Both the position numbers and the translations under genes were made by a program. Shown here piece after piece: positions 12,501 to 18,741 of a DNA stretch of 64,000 nt; within the stretch, counting starts at the first letter, position 1; every line of letters starts with the position of its first letter. The DNA is from a bacterium 1xD8-48. Lineage in GTDB: Bacteria; Bacillota; Clostridia; Lachnospirales; Lachnospiraceae. The stretch lies in NCBI GenBank assembly GCA_009917455.1, contig QZDS01000020.1, positions 1 to 64,000 of the forward strand. The letters run 5' to 3'. The notes beneath the pieces are model-generated. The model saw only the letters and a program-made list of their open reading frames with translations. It was not told where the DNA came from and made no database searches.

Positions 12501-14607
12501 ATTAAATTACGAGATAGAGTTTCCCGCAATCACGCCCGAGGAAGGCTGCGAGTATTATGAAATTTATGTGCAGCCCTACAATGAGGACGGAATGACGCTG
12601 GGAGAGAGTATCATGGCGGTAAAAGTGCCGGTGAGAAATGACGCGGGCGAGCCGAATGCGGATGAAAACGGCATATACAGGCAGATGGTGAATCTGGAGC
12701 AGGTGGGAGAAAACAGCAAGGACTGTGCCGGGCGCAGAGTGCTTATTTATATCAAAGCCCATCCGGCAGGGGACAGCGCCCTTTATGTCCACAGCGTTGA
12801 CGGCGTCACCTATGGACTTGATGTGCCGGACCGTCTGAAAAAACCGGAAATCACCTGGGAGAAAAACTGGGAGTATGAGCGGGACAGTGCGAAAACCGTG
12901 GAAGGCTTTCAGGGAGAAGGGCAGGAGGAAGCTGACGGACTGAAGGTGACGGTGAATGCCCAAAATAACAGTATTCCTCCCGGCGGCAGCAGCTACCTGA
13001 CGAAAGCTTATGTGTTCGACAGCGAAGAGGCGGCAAAGAATGCAAAGGCAGAGATTGAAAGCGGAAGCATTACGGATATTGAGGGACTTTTGGAGGTATA
13101 CCCGCCACTTCAGGAAGATACTCTGGTTCCGGCGCAGATGGATACGGAAAGCGCCGATAAGTACAGTCACAGCCTTTTGGGGCTGTCGGCGGAATACGCG
13201 GGGAAATATGTTCTGTTTTACGCCAGAATTTCCTCCGGTCAGGGCAATATCAGTTCTCCGTGGGTGTGCTCTGACGAGAGCAGCGGAATATGGCGGCTCC
13301 CCTATGTGAAGCTCCAGACGCCGGAGGTTACGGTGGCAAACGAGGGATATGACCGCGATGTGACGCTCATCTTTAATCCGGACCTGCAGGATACGACTGC
13401 TTTTAAGGTGAAAAAGGAAACGGAGAATCAGGACGGCTCCGGGGAAGAGGATGAAAAAGAACCTTCAGGGGAAGACGCTTCCGGGGATGGCGAAGACGAA
13501 GAGAAGGAGCCTTCGGAAGATGCGGGAGACGAGGATGAGAAAGAGCCTTCGGAAGATACCGGAGACGGGAATGAGAAAGAGCCTTCGGAAGATACCGGAG
13601 ACGGGAATGAGAAGGAGCCTTCGGAAGATACCGGAGACGGGAATGAGAAGGAACCTTCGGAAGATACCGGAGACAAGAATGAAAAAGAGCCTTCGGAAGA
13701 TGCCGGAGACGGGGATGAGAAAGAGCCTTCGGAAGAGGGCAAATCGGAGAATGGGAAAGACGCTCCGTCAGTTCCTTCCGGTGCGGAAATCATAAAGACA
13801 CGGTTTACATACGGCTTTGCCGGAAACAAAGCCGCAGGAGTGATGAATCTGGCAGCGACGGCCGGCCGGTCATATGGCAGGACAATTTTCACCCGGTTAA
13901 GTGGCCGGGCAGGAAATGCGTTTACAATGAGAAACGAAACGGAGGTTGAAGATATTCTTCCCGCAGAAGACAGGGAAATCAGGTCAGATGAGGATGAAAG
14001 CCTGTATTACGCCGGGGAGGATGAAACGCCGGAAATTGACGTACAGGCAGATACGCCCTCGGCAGGAAAGGAAGAAAGCGTCTGGACGGCCGACAGTACC
14101 ACCCTTAGCTGGAACAGTGTGAGATTTGCAGATTCCAGTTATATTACGCTGACCGATAAGGAACAGGGGACGCAGGAATTTAAAATCAAAGAAACCGTTA
14201 CGGACGATGGCAATGGGGGGACAACTGCTTCAGCAGCCGTATTCTGGAAAAACGAAAACGGCGATTGGGAGGAAATCACAGGAAATGACGGCCTCTATGA
14301 ACTGTCTCAGTACCATAAAGAGATAGAGGGGCAGTATGAAAAGGAAACAGGCTTTAAGGTGCCCTACAAGGTTAATCTGACTGCGGGACTGAAGGTGGAG
14401 GCGCAGGGGGATAACCGATTCGCCTATACATTGCTTCTGCCTGACGCCGACAGCCTGACGCCGAAGGAGGAGGGCGGAAACAGCATCGAAAGCGATGAGC
14501 TTCGTTTCACGCAATCGGTGGAGATTTGTGCGGATGTGGAAGAAAATGAAACATCGCCTGGAAGCGGCGCTTATGTGCGCTCGGACACATATAAAGTGGA
14601 TTTTTAG
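3529..14607 (+). CDS. Giant 3,692-residue GLUG-repeat protein with a type IV prepilin leader
   Basis: The N-terminus is a class III prepilin signal, SKKGFTLVELIIVLVIVGIL: the peptidase would cut after the glycine, leaving F+1 and E+5, and the following helix would insert in the membrane or a pilus. A pilin-sized domain of about 160 residues follows. Residues about 620-2275 carry some 35-40 degenerate repeats centred on GGIxG, each followed by a short asparagine/cysteine strand, matching the GLUG motif of beta-helical surface proteins. Residues about 2430-3320 look like beta-sandwich modules, then an acidic 12-residue tandem repeat (3325-3403) and a unique C-terminus. No LPXTG or C-terminal membrane anchor is present, so the leader is the only visible anchor. 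It is uninterrupted over 11 kb and probably acts as a tip or accessory adhesin. Confidence 0.85.
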   Translation: MRSISKKGFTLVELIIVLVIVGILAAVGIPTASHFIKLAEFRKNEENARTAYLAAEAALAWYRSSGEWESFCRKVTEKGTLNDTFAADDDKSGRIYSVTIENGQPYSASGVLAMELLDKNVYSKDFFNAAIAIEIDVKTGQVYSAFYGTRCSSLSYSGTDENGELNISAADDNRSYDNRRGRLLGYYSVEDVTNVVELKPVRLKVTTINLVNSETLSLNWTSNSRHDNLDVKFLISFYQKDSNGDRELFSTEVDWKNLVKTGEKGSQTVSLALKTPQPDGGSRDIGNWTFPLSYQTQGRSGGRFSLVLDGMMTAELMESIKAKENESPAAGVGIARQYSTGITRLGGEIAALKEPVDIYAQIEVEATYAITGGEFIEYTPGGAVKSNVENTLYGKSEEKGGSFSAEISRFRHLSNIRYYDADKKAEFTLNAGNLDWTAAGVGVYGLSAAVPGEGGGEALRTLVFTGSRNGDEVLDFPSVELLSENHTLSGRGASTVISNLSLGEASMPGDDQVKALYPAGEESHRTNYLGLFCETEGTIKGITLSNPILTLGNIAEDAEGIPETKAAENFASLYGAGILSGRNQGTLEDISVKTSRKDSPVVAVCLKNREQKKEDAPDDKPAAIGGLVGVLAGKKDDGTLEALTDAGVKISGLTMEGSIMGILPAPYAEASLNVQAEGGMASAFRAAEEKSPKQRATEYSYGIGGIFGYGWLGERAGKRVQIENSQNHAGITGNLFTGGICGYLRDDFDTALTENTQEQDGSIVNCENDGLILCSAEKKEEDNALEGRYFGGILGFGDKVRVNDSTSASGRAKNYRYTFDQKEQVLLGQYVGGIIGYGNSSRIAGCKTEKGGYVLGSDYVGGIAGGLSNDAREAITGTAGIAVTTNAGYVIGNRYVGGIVGKNDGEQETTITNCVNNGVAAGYDCFIGGIAGYNGENGRLLDCASYLSDYNGELLATITDKWQATGDCAGGLVGYNNGKIEFTEESEKITVKSVSGIVVGRDYVGGVIGFNDDKGTLDVNYTLIGGRIYAFGNGAGGCIGLNASTEILGKELSIRPSEVTGNYYVGGCIGANVVDLTAEDGSGEEKTQDIVMEGFRADNTLGSITGRAFTGGVIGYQRTYKKEQLKNEDGETVALPVYLDMTGKREDGADFDSSSAAGENLLPLLPGLDGQNVPTKVLPSENTFTLTIGNDRNTSAQLTDDNNNIPVYSDLYVGGIVGYCERNSKLVIVNCKNSGRLSKYGGKEGSGTEDGSGAENSSGTEKAAGNVSLQAYLESGEVNADISELEAEDIRVSVGGGIIGANLDNQIIDHCVNTGTMNGFIGLGGIVGFNAGGVFNCELSDNFGNAGLSYIGGIVGLNVKAGARGADGENNTGTSADGLETGGKGGKVRLYRDTLNREWSYTSGMVARCLTRENRNISGNSCVGGIAGFNLSGAVLEANENRANVMAAGNYAGGIAGINSGNILTASGSQAQGDIEDITISGDAGEGIGGIAGWNKNTGSISVYAGADETKAEPEVVAVGSNVTVSGREKVGGIVGINEGVLDTSQSDGSIRFLVCKAKLVHAADDYAGGIIGEARAGNKEAGVQSKKILRAVNKSADVTADNGRAGGIVAVNAEGFALEECKNIGNVNSDHGYAGGIAAENFGEIINCSVGDESGAKEVLIRSQGADAIGAVCAVNYGQIRDSAPVRDITAGTAEVILSGTADMIGGIAGKNAAGGVIGKNCQSGFEVTYMPKLDISAGQLTVGGIAGLNEGGALGGGDEPGDAAGTDGKPESREARIEEITVRGLSFEDFKNYRYLGGIAGENKGGARVKDCIADNVKIEQKSGSEAGNCYGGIAGRNSGILEDSGIKEIDLNIQGVYTAVSTSTAEEKERLSAHIGGIAGKNEESGRIIGCLIENTGKKENIIHAQSGMAGGIAGYNKGSIEMSGDKVTERLMQDDASDGGGNVRINDVQELIANAQNAGIRADGNYVAWSSGILENQRYAGGSGKVSDGRSLSLIVTANGNLGGITAYNAPSGRVNYCATGNWYLNNKSQAIGVGTGGVIGMNESGQNLSFLLNQAFVGRELSGGDTNRFAGGIIGNQNNSTGSGWVIQGCVNYGTVYCRNTHYSGGIMGQWTSSGGTIEKCYNYGNLQTTYQAGWVGAAAGIVAQLYHACENNEYNILSCGNYGNIYGRNGRDIADCANDSAGILGNVTAYRTGNSASAQNYAINVTDCVNGAGVEIYSGSMASGIVGFFSCDSPDAGGIATSTANIALNIERCRNYAAVLKGQQFVAGIFGDRYGEAGSAKTSLKYCFSVNRQNSNYNKADYPVISYATGNSKPGKINGGDTQNIYNYFLSENTVESFLTNSTVNSNNKNDLLQRANTGWVYSTEKNGEQYFIYLNTGVGSINNVSFSGLQAGDEMKEKGGKVIGRVLFITSTQYNNMASVVNPGSDFDTYVRTFCYTQAGMLLSPEKVTLSKEADNRLNIEVEAPAYPGEEVEYVAALYRKGVKEGEETRIGLSEITLGADAEAGPGDSFTFDAETCTFEISEKVINEGGELFVKVKAVQKGGGKESPEVDSNLVAVGNTLPEPRIRIELTRAENSMGNYRFCLDNLEDYEEYTDNPGYANLQVAVQMMNGTKISFKLNEKGVHADLRTESLEQLLVWVEEINVPPADKGMSSAQVSVPVYLPAPLPAISLKNSGKTWVEPSCTVTGSSLEDLRIAVTLEGKGGNVTTPTVYRAELMGTWKDENGNTYGNTVFQSSDLLATTSGAATAVFTDLPEYMVDASDLHVRVWYAESGLGPVYTYSKYLADDSEADGNSPNAAKILTGTLTETPDGGQYSYDWRYEYTPVWQGNTLADYRWTSQKPLFTFLPAPKLMELLAGSDTLEPTTDPDTGHLQYTFKWDENEYNPGNRYTVSLTGLVKDEDGNVTRRVSIVTNRELPAAGSGEPANFITLDAENWSYNEVELTVTRKGDAGKNEIGLTSSRTYGVKRRLSRPAQPGVNNPDINELNYEIEFPAITPEEGCEYYEIYVQPYNEDGMTLGESIMAVKVPVRNDAGEPNADENGIYRQMVNLEQVGENSKDCAGRRVLIYIKAHPAGDSALYVHSVDGVTYGLDVPDRLKKPEITWEKNWEYERDSAKTVEGFQGEGQEEADGLKVTVNAQNNSIPPGGSSYLTKAYVFDSEEAAKNAKAEIESGSITDIEGLLEVYPPLQEDTLVPAQMDTESADKYSHSLLGLSAEYAGKYVLFYARISSGQGNISSPWVCSDESSGIWRLPYVKLQTPEVTVANEGYDRDVTLIFNPDLQDTTAFKVKKETENQDGSGEEDEKEPSGEDASGDGEDEEKEPSEDAGDEDEKEPSEDTGDGNEKEPSEDTGDGNEKEPSEDTGDGNEKEPSEDTGDKNEKEPSEDAGDGDEKEPSEEGKSENGKDAPSVPSGAEIIKTRFTYGFAGNKAAGVMNLAATAGRSYGRTIFTRLSGRAGNAFTMRNETEVEDILPAEDREIRSDEDESLYYAGEDETPEIDVQADTPSAGKEESVWTADSTTLSWNSVRFADSSYITLTDKEQGTQEFKIKETVTDDGNGGTTASAAVFWKNENGDWEEITGNDGLYELSQYHKEIEGQYEKETGFKVPYKVNLTAGLKVEAQGDNRFAYTLLLPDADSLTPKEEGGNSIESDELRFTQSVEICADVEENETSPGSGAYVRSDTYKVDF
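13501..13737 (+). repeat. In-frame 36-bp tandem repeat encoding an acidic linker
   Basis: Six full units and one partial unit of 36 bp encode EKEPSEDTGDGN-type repeats inside the giant pilin. Units 2-4 (13537-13644) are almost identical at the DNA level, which suggests recent duplication by slippage or unequal recombination. Copy changes would keep the reading frame. The segment probably forms an extended, negatively charged linker. Confidence 0.85.
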
Positions 14608-14684
14608 ATACAGGTTCCCGCAGCGTTTAGGCGGTATCCGGGAATGTGCAGTGTGACAGTGAAAATTAGTGAAAGGAGGGCAAT

Positions 14685-15500
14685 ATGCATTATCAGACGC
14701 AGAGTAAAATCCGCGCGCTGAGAAAATCGCAGAAAAAAGGCGCGTCGCTTGTAATTGTGGTATGTGTGTCGGCGTTTCTGGTGGCATTTGCCCTTGCCAT
14801 GGTCTACACGGCGGGACTGATGCTTTCTCAGGCGAACCGGCGGATAGAGCAAGAACGCTGCCGTCAGCTTGCCGTCAGCTTTGCCCGGGTGCTGGAGAAG
14901 GAGCTTCTTCAATATGAGAAAACAGAGAATGCGCCCACAAACAGCTTTTATCTGTTCGCGTGCAGGTTCCTGGAGGATTCCAGATATATGGAATATAACC
15001 CGGATTACCCGGAGAGCACGGTTTACCATTATTCGGCGGGGGAGAGCCCGGCGGGAGATGATTATGGAAAAATAACGGTTGTTCTTTTTAAAGAAAACGA
15101 CTGGGAAGGCGACAGGATAACAGGAACGCTTAATTATGACCCGAATGAAACGGCTCAGGATCCGCTAAGCGAGGTGGCAGTTGCCCACTATACTCTTACC
15201 GTGGAGGTGATTGCCGACACAGGGAAAACAAGCTTCCATCATGCTACGGTTTATAATCAGCAGGCAAACTATGATGAAAGTGCGGTGCTTTTTGAGGCGG
15301 AGGACGGAACAAAGCTTAAGTGGGAAAGTGAGAGCAGAAAGTGGCTGGTAAGTAATACCGGCAATGAATTTGAAATAACCACAACTACCGTGATTAACTA
15401 TGAAATTCAGCCCCACATTGACCATCTGACAGGCTGTAAATTTTCAAAAACCATACAGGAGGCAGGAGATGTTACAGGAGGGGAGGCGGGAAATCCATGA
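14685..15500 (+). CDS. Pilus-associated membrane-anchored protein (PilX-like position)
   Basis: This 271-residue protein starts after a strong AAAGGAGGG site. A basic N-terminus (KSQKKGASLVIVVCVSAFLVAFALAMV) leads into one membrane helix at about residues 23-45. The KKG|ASLV arrangement resembles a prepilin cleavage site, but the glutamate at +5 is missing, as in some PilX-type minor pilin proteins. The remainder is an extracytoplasmic domain without a motif I recognise. The last codons overlap the next pilin gene (ATGA), implying translational coupling within the pilus operon. The assignment as a minor-pilin accessory protein rests mainly on topology and position. Confidence 0.6.
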   Translation: MHYQTQSKIRALRKSQKKGASLVIVVCVSAFLVAFALAMVYTAGLMLSQANRRIEQERCRQLAVSFARVLEKELLQYEKTENAPTNSFYLFACRFLEDSRYMEYNPDYPESTVYHYSAGESPAGDDYGKITVVLFKENDWEGDRITGTLNYDPNETAQDPLSEVAVAHYTLTVEVIADTGKTSFHHATVYNQQANYDESAVLFEAEDGTKLKWESESRKWLVSNTGNEFEITTTTVINYEIQPHIDHLTGCKFSKTIQEAGDVTGGEAGNP

Positions 15501-15874
15501 AAGATGACAGGAAAAACGGAAAATCAGGTGAAACACTGGTGGAAATCATGGTCAGCGCGTTTCTTTTCCTGATACTGATGGCAGTGATGCAGGGAGCAAT
15601 TTCCTTCTGTACCAATGCCCAGCGCAAAAGTGAGCAAATCCGTGCGGCAAACGCCGAAATCTGCCAAAATCTCCACAGCGCTTTGACAGCACAGGACAAC
15701 GGAAGCAGCAGCTTTGACTTTCGGGCGGTTTCCGCCGATGGAAATGTCGAGGGGAAACAGGTTTTCAGCGTGAATGTGGAGCTGAAAAAGAAAGAGGCTT
15801 CAAACGGCGACGGAAGCAAAAAAGTGACGTTTTATCTGTTTGACTCCGCCCTGACAGGGGGTGGCAGGCCTTGA
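15497..15874 (+). CDS. Minor type IV pilin or pseudopilin
   Basis: This short protein of 125 residues has the prepilin motif GKSG|ETLVEIMVSAFLFLILM: glycine at -1, glutamate at +5, then a hydrophobic helix. The soluble part, about 85 residues, is small for a pilin and rich in beta-prone sequence. Its start codon overlaps the preceding stop (ATGA) and its stop overlaps the TTG start of the next gene, so three genes are translationally coupled. It is likely processed by the prepilin peptidase at 17919 and incorporated as a minor subunit; which one cannot be told. Confidence 0.8.
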   Translation: MKDDRKNGKSGETLVEIMVSAFLFLILMAVMQGAISFCTNAQRKSEQIRAANAEICQNLHSALTAQDNGSSSFDFRAVSADGNVEGKQVFSVNVELKKKEASNGDGSKKVTFYLFDSALTGGGRP

Positions 15875-16605
15875 AAAAACGATGGAAACGGCGGCAAATC
15901 AAAGGCGGCGAGGGAACCACGCTGGTAGAGCTGGTGGTCGCAATGCTTCTTCTCGGAATTATTATGACCATGATTGTAGGAATCTTAAGCCCGGCCGCCA
16001 GGCTGTTTTTGCGGATGGAAAGGCTCCAGCGGGCCCAGGTGATTCTGGATAATGTGATTCTGGAGCTGCAGGGGATTGCGGACAACGCCACAGGGTATGT
16101 GAAGATTTACCCCCAAGGACAGCAGAGCCCTGTGGGAGCGACAGGGGCCGGAGCGGGAGGGATGCTGGAATTTATAAATCCTGACAATTACGTGATGCTG
16201 ATTTCCGCAGAGGGGTGCCAGGCAACGGATATCCTGGCAGGCGGCGCCAAAATTGACAGTGTCGAGGCGGTGGAGTCCGGTCGGCTTCTTGCCAGATACT
16301 ATACCCGGGACGTCGCCGGTCAGACCTATCAATATGCAGACGCGTCGGGAAGTCCGGCTGCCCGCGCCGTTGCCGCTGTATTTGCGGATGATTATTACAT
16401 GGGAAATTATCTGGAAGTCACCTTTTCCTATCCGGCAGGCGTATCAGCGGGAGGCGGGGTTGCCTGTCTGGAAGCGGATGTAAAGCTCTACAGCGACAAG
16501 GAAAAAAACAATCTGGTGGTACAGGAAAGCGTCCTGCTGTATTTGCGGTACGCAGCAGTAAGAAAAGACGAGGTTACGGCAGGGGATGCAGTTACTCCGC
16601 CCTGA
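15871..16605 (+). CDS. Minor type IV pilin (PulJ/PilW-like)
   Basis: This 244-residue protein begins at a TTG codon overlapping the previous stop; the alternative of a downstream ATG would remove the leader. The basic leader KKRWKRRQIKGGEG is followed by TTLVELVVAMLLLGIIMTMIV, so cleavage would occur after glycine with T at +1 and E at +5. The size and long hydrophobic segment followed by an alpha-helical stretch (SPAARLFLRMERLQRAQVIL) resemble PulJ/PilW-type minor pilins that prime assembly. A 295-base gap separates it from the main pilin gene. Confidence 0.78.
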   Translation: MKKRWKRRQIKGGEGTTLVELVVAMLLLGIIMTMIVGILSPAARLFLRMERLQRAQVILDNVILELQGIADNATGYVKIYPQGQQSPVGATGAGAGGMLEFINPDNYVMLISAEGCQATDILAGGAKIDSVEAVESGRLLARYYTRDVAGQTYQYADASGSPAARAVAAVFADDYYMGNYLEVTFSYPAGVSAGGGVACLEADVKLYSDKEKNNLVVQESVLLYLRYAAVRKDEVTAGDAVTPP

Positions 16606-16900
16606 CGACAGGAAATGATAAAAGTGCAGTATACGGTAAACCGCGTGGAAGCTATAATGACGCGTTTACAGAGAAAGACAACACAGAATATAGGTGCAGA
16701 TTTTTCAATTGCATTTATAGATAAATGTAACCTTTGGCGGCAGTAGGCAGGACATGGATGAAAGATATACATGGGATTTTGACACAAACGGAAGTAATAC
16801 CATGCATGCCCTGCTTCACGCACACAGGCTGCGCAAAAGGAGGTTACGGTAACACCGGCGCACAGCCGGAAAACAGGTCTTATGAAAAAGGAGAAAAAGA
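16606..16900 (+). promoter_or_regulatory. Intergenic region before the probable major pilin
   Basis: A TATAAT lies at 16653-16658 without a clear -35 box, so an internal promoter for the main pilin gene is possible. A short ORF of 32 codons (16754-16852, starting MDERYTWDFD, ending in an arginine-rich tail) has no convincing ribosome site. Just before the pilin start are two small inverted repeats: GTTAC/GTAAC around 16843-16853 and CCGGC/GCCGG around 16855-16869. They suggest a structured leader, but they do not match the c-di-GMP riboswitch cores I know. Confidence 0.35.
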
Positions 16901-17344
16901 ATGTTAAACAAACTGAAAAAGAACAACAAAAAGGGCTTCACACTGGTGGAATTGATAGTGGTACTGGTGATTCTGGCAATTCTGGCAGCATTGCTGATTC
17001 CGGCGCTGACGGGGTATATTGATAAGGCGAGGGATAAGCAGATTATTGCGGAAACGCGGCAGGCTGTGATGGCAGCTCAAACACTGGTAGATGAAAAGTA
17101 TGCTACAAAAACAAATGTTACTATTGGGGAGACTGGCGATGTTTCATTTGCTAACATTAAGGCATTGGCAGAAGTAGAAGGGACTATTACTGCCGCAGAA
17201 ATAAAGACAGAGGATATAGATGATGGGAGCGGAAGTAAAATCCAAAAAGTAGTTGTAAGTACGTTGACATATGAAAATCATGGTAAGAAGTGTGTCTATA
17301 CTGCCGCTAATGACGAAAAATATGCAGTTTCTACAGCACCCTAA
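16901..17344 (+). CDS. pilA: Type IV pilin, probable major subunit
   Basis: This 147-residue protein has the clearest prepilin leader in the operon: KKNNKKG|FTLVELIVVLVILAILAALLIPALTGYIDKARDKQ, with F+1, E+5 and the usual proline in the helix. The length, the small beta-rich C-terminal domain and its own upstream gap with a strong AAGGAG site suit an abundant major pilin. The giant protein at 3529 carries an almost identical leader, so both would be handled by the same peptidase. The major-subunit role is inferred, because minor pilins can look similar. Confidence 0.82.
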   Translation: MLNKLKKNNKKGFTLVELIVVLVILAILAALLIPALTGYIDKARDKQIIAETRQAVMAAQTLVDEKYATKTNVTIGETGDVSFANIKALAEVEGTITAAEIKTEDIDDGSGSKIQKVVVSTLTYENHGKKCVYTAANDEKYAVSTAP

Positions 17345-17354
17345 ACGGTAAATT

Positions 17355-17822
17355 ATGACCAACGACACACCATCACCCAACCCAAACAATAAAAAACCAT
17401 CAGGCAAGCGTCTAATCCGCTTTCTCACCCTCCTGGTCATCCTCTTTGCAGTTCTCACCGCCTCCGTGCCCGGTATTTTTACCGTCATGCGCCGGGCGGA
17501 CGCGCAGGTGGCTCTTGGCAATGCCAAGTCCCTGCGTATTGCGCTGCAGGTGGCGTCCACGGAGGCCTACGGCTCCGGTCGGGCTTTTCGAAGCCCGTCC
17601 GGTGTGGGAGGCGTTACGGAGGAGGTCTGGCGGGAAGCGCTTTTAAGCAGCAAGGCGCCCGGCGATTTCTGGGTGCTGCAGACAGATGAGAGCGGCTATG
17701 AGGTAATGCGTTTTGTCTATCAGGAGGGGGATTTTACTGTCACCTATTGTAAGGAGCCTCTTTCCTACGAGGTGTATTACCGTCAGCCCTATATACAGAC
17801 GAGTTTTCATACCGTATACTGA
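17355..17822 (+). CDS. Pilin-like membrane protein lacking the prepilin cleavage motif
   Basis: This 155-residue protein starts 10 bases after the pilin stop with only a weak ribosome site. It has a proline-rich cytoplasmic leader, a membrane helix (FLTLLVILFAVLTASVPGIF) and a helical continuation MRRADAQVALGNAKSLRIALQ that resembles the part of pilins following the hydrophobic segment. The G|FTLVE cleavage box is absent, so it should remain an uncut membrane protein. It could be an assembly-platform partner or a diverged pilin. Position in the operon is good evidence for a pilus role; function is unknown. Confidence 0.6.
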   Translation: MTNDTPSPNPNNKKPSGKRLIRFLTLLVILFAVLTASVPGIFTVMRRADAQVALGNAKSLRIALQVASTEAYGSGRAFRSPSGVGGVTEEVWREALLSSKAPGDFWVLQTDESGYEVMRFVYQEGDFTVTYCKEPLSYEVYYRQPYIQTSFHTVY

Positions 17823-17918
17823 AACAGGGTGTGTGCCCCTGTCACGTAGCGGTATCTGTCCGGCGGGCTGCGGGAGTTTCATGCAGTTTGAAGCAGGTGA
17901 AAGAAAGGAAAAATTACT

Positions 17919-18701
17919 TTGATTCCAGTATTTTCAGGACTTTTATGGCTGATTCGATTTGCCATGGGAGCCTGTGTATTCAGCTTTTTCAATGTAGTGA
18001 TATATCGTCTCCCAAAAGGGGAGAGTGTGGTGTGGGGGCGGAGTTGTTGTCCCTCCTGCGGAAAGGCTCTGACGGCGAAAGAGCTGATTCCCTGCGTCAG
18101 CTATCTGATACAGGGGAGAAAATGCCGCGGGTGCGGCGGGAGGATTTCAGTCAGGTATTTTCTTGTGGAGTTTGCGGGAGGTATTTTCTTTAACTTCTGC
18201 GGTTCTTATTTTGGATACGGAACGTGGGGGCTTTTGTCCTTAAAGGGGAGTTTTGCATTTCTCTACCTTGGAATTTTAACCATGGTAGCGTTTATCGACC
18301 AGGATACAAGGATTATTTATAATCGTTTTCATATAATGATTGGATTGCTTGGGCTGACCGCCCTGTGGCTGTTTCCCGGGCATGGTATTTGGGACAGGCT
18401 AATCGGAGCTGCGGCGGTATCGGTGCCGATGCTGCTTCTTGCGCTTGCCATAGAGGGAGCCTTTGGCGGCGGTGATATCAAGCTGATGGCGGTAAGCGGT
18501 TTTCTGCTTGGATGGAAGGCCGTTCTGGCGGCGATGTTTATCGGACTTTTGGCAGCCGGAGTTTATTGTGTGTGGATGCTTGCCGGAAAGAAGCTTTCCC
18601 GCAAGGATGCTTTTGCCTTCGGGCCTTTTCTTGCGCTGGGACTTGGCATTGCGTTTTTCTGGGGGGATTTGCTGGTACTGTGGTATCTGTCCGTTTTGTA
18701 A
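17919..18701 (+). CDS. pilD: Prepilin peptidase (A24 family)
   Basis: This polytopic membrane enzyme of 260 residues cuts prepilin leaders after glycine and usually N-methylates the new N-terminus. The start is TTG, preceded by AAAGGAAAA. The N-terminal cytoplasmic domain has the zinc-binding pairs CPSC and CRGC. The two catalytic aspartates lie in AFIDQDTRIIYNRF and in FGGGDIKLM. Length and order match bifunctional TFPP/PilD. It would act on the leaders at 3529, 15497, 15871 and 16901. The next gene, pilC, starts about 40 bases downstream. Confidence 0.95.
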   Translation: MIPVFSGLLWLIRFAMGACVFSFFNVVIYRLPKGESVVWGRSCCPSCGKALTAKELIPCVSYLIQGRKCRGCGGRISVRYFLVEFAGGIFFNFCGSYFGYGTWGLLSLKGSFAFLYLGILTMVAFIDQDTRIIYNRFHIMIGLLGLTALWLFPGHGIWDRLIGAAAVSVPMLLLALAIEGAFGGGDIKLMAVSGFLLGWKAVLAAMFIGLLAAGVYCVWMLAGKKLSRKDAFAFGPFLALGLGIAFFWGDLLVLWYLSVL

Positions 18702-18741
18702 CAGGCAAATCCTTTCGGGGAGAGTTTGGAGGAAAATTTTT

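Noticed and set aside
12502..13170. A 222-codon minus-strand frame in the giant pilin
   Set aside because: Shadow of a long coding frame with continuous protein-like sequence on the plus strand.
13501..13737. CRISPR-like appearance of the 36-bp repeats
   Set aside because: Units are directly adjacent without spacers and lie in frame inside a gene.
13428..13892. Long minus-strand frame of serine/glycine repeats and a plus-strand frame at 13451-13795
   Set aside because: Both are shadows of the 36-bp repeat in the giant pilin gene; neither has a ribosome site.
3529..14607. LPXTG or other sortase anchor in the giant protein
   Set aside because: The C-terminus has no LPXTG-like motif, hydrophobic helix or basic tail.
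16800..16880. Possible c-di-GMP riboswitch before the pilin gene
   Set aside because: CACGCACACAGG and the CCGGC hairpin look suggestive, but the conserved cores and loops of the GEMM-I and GEMM-II classes are not present in order.
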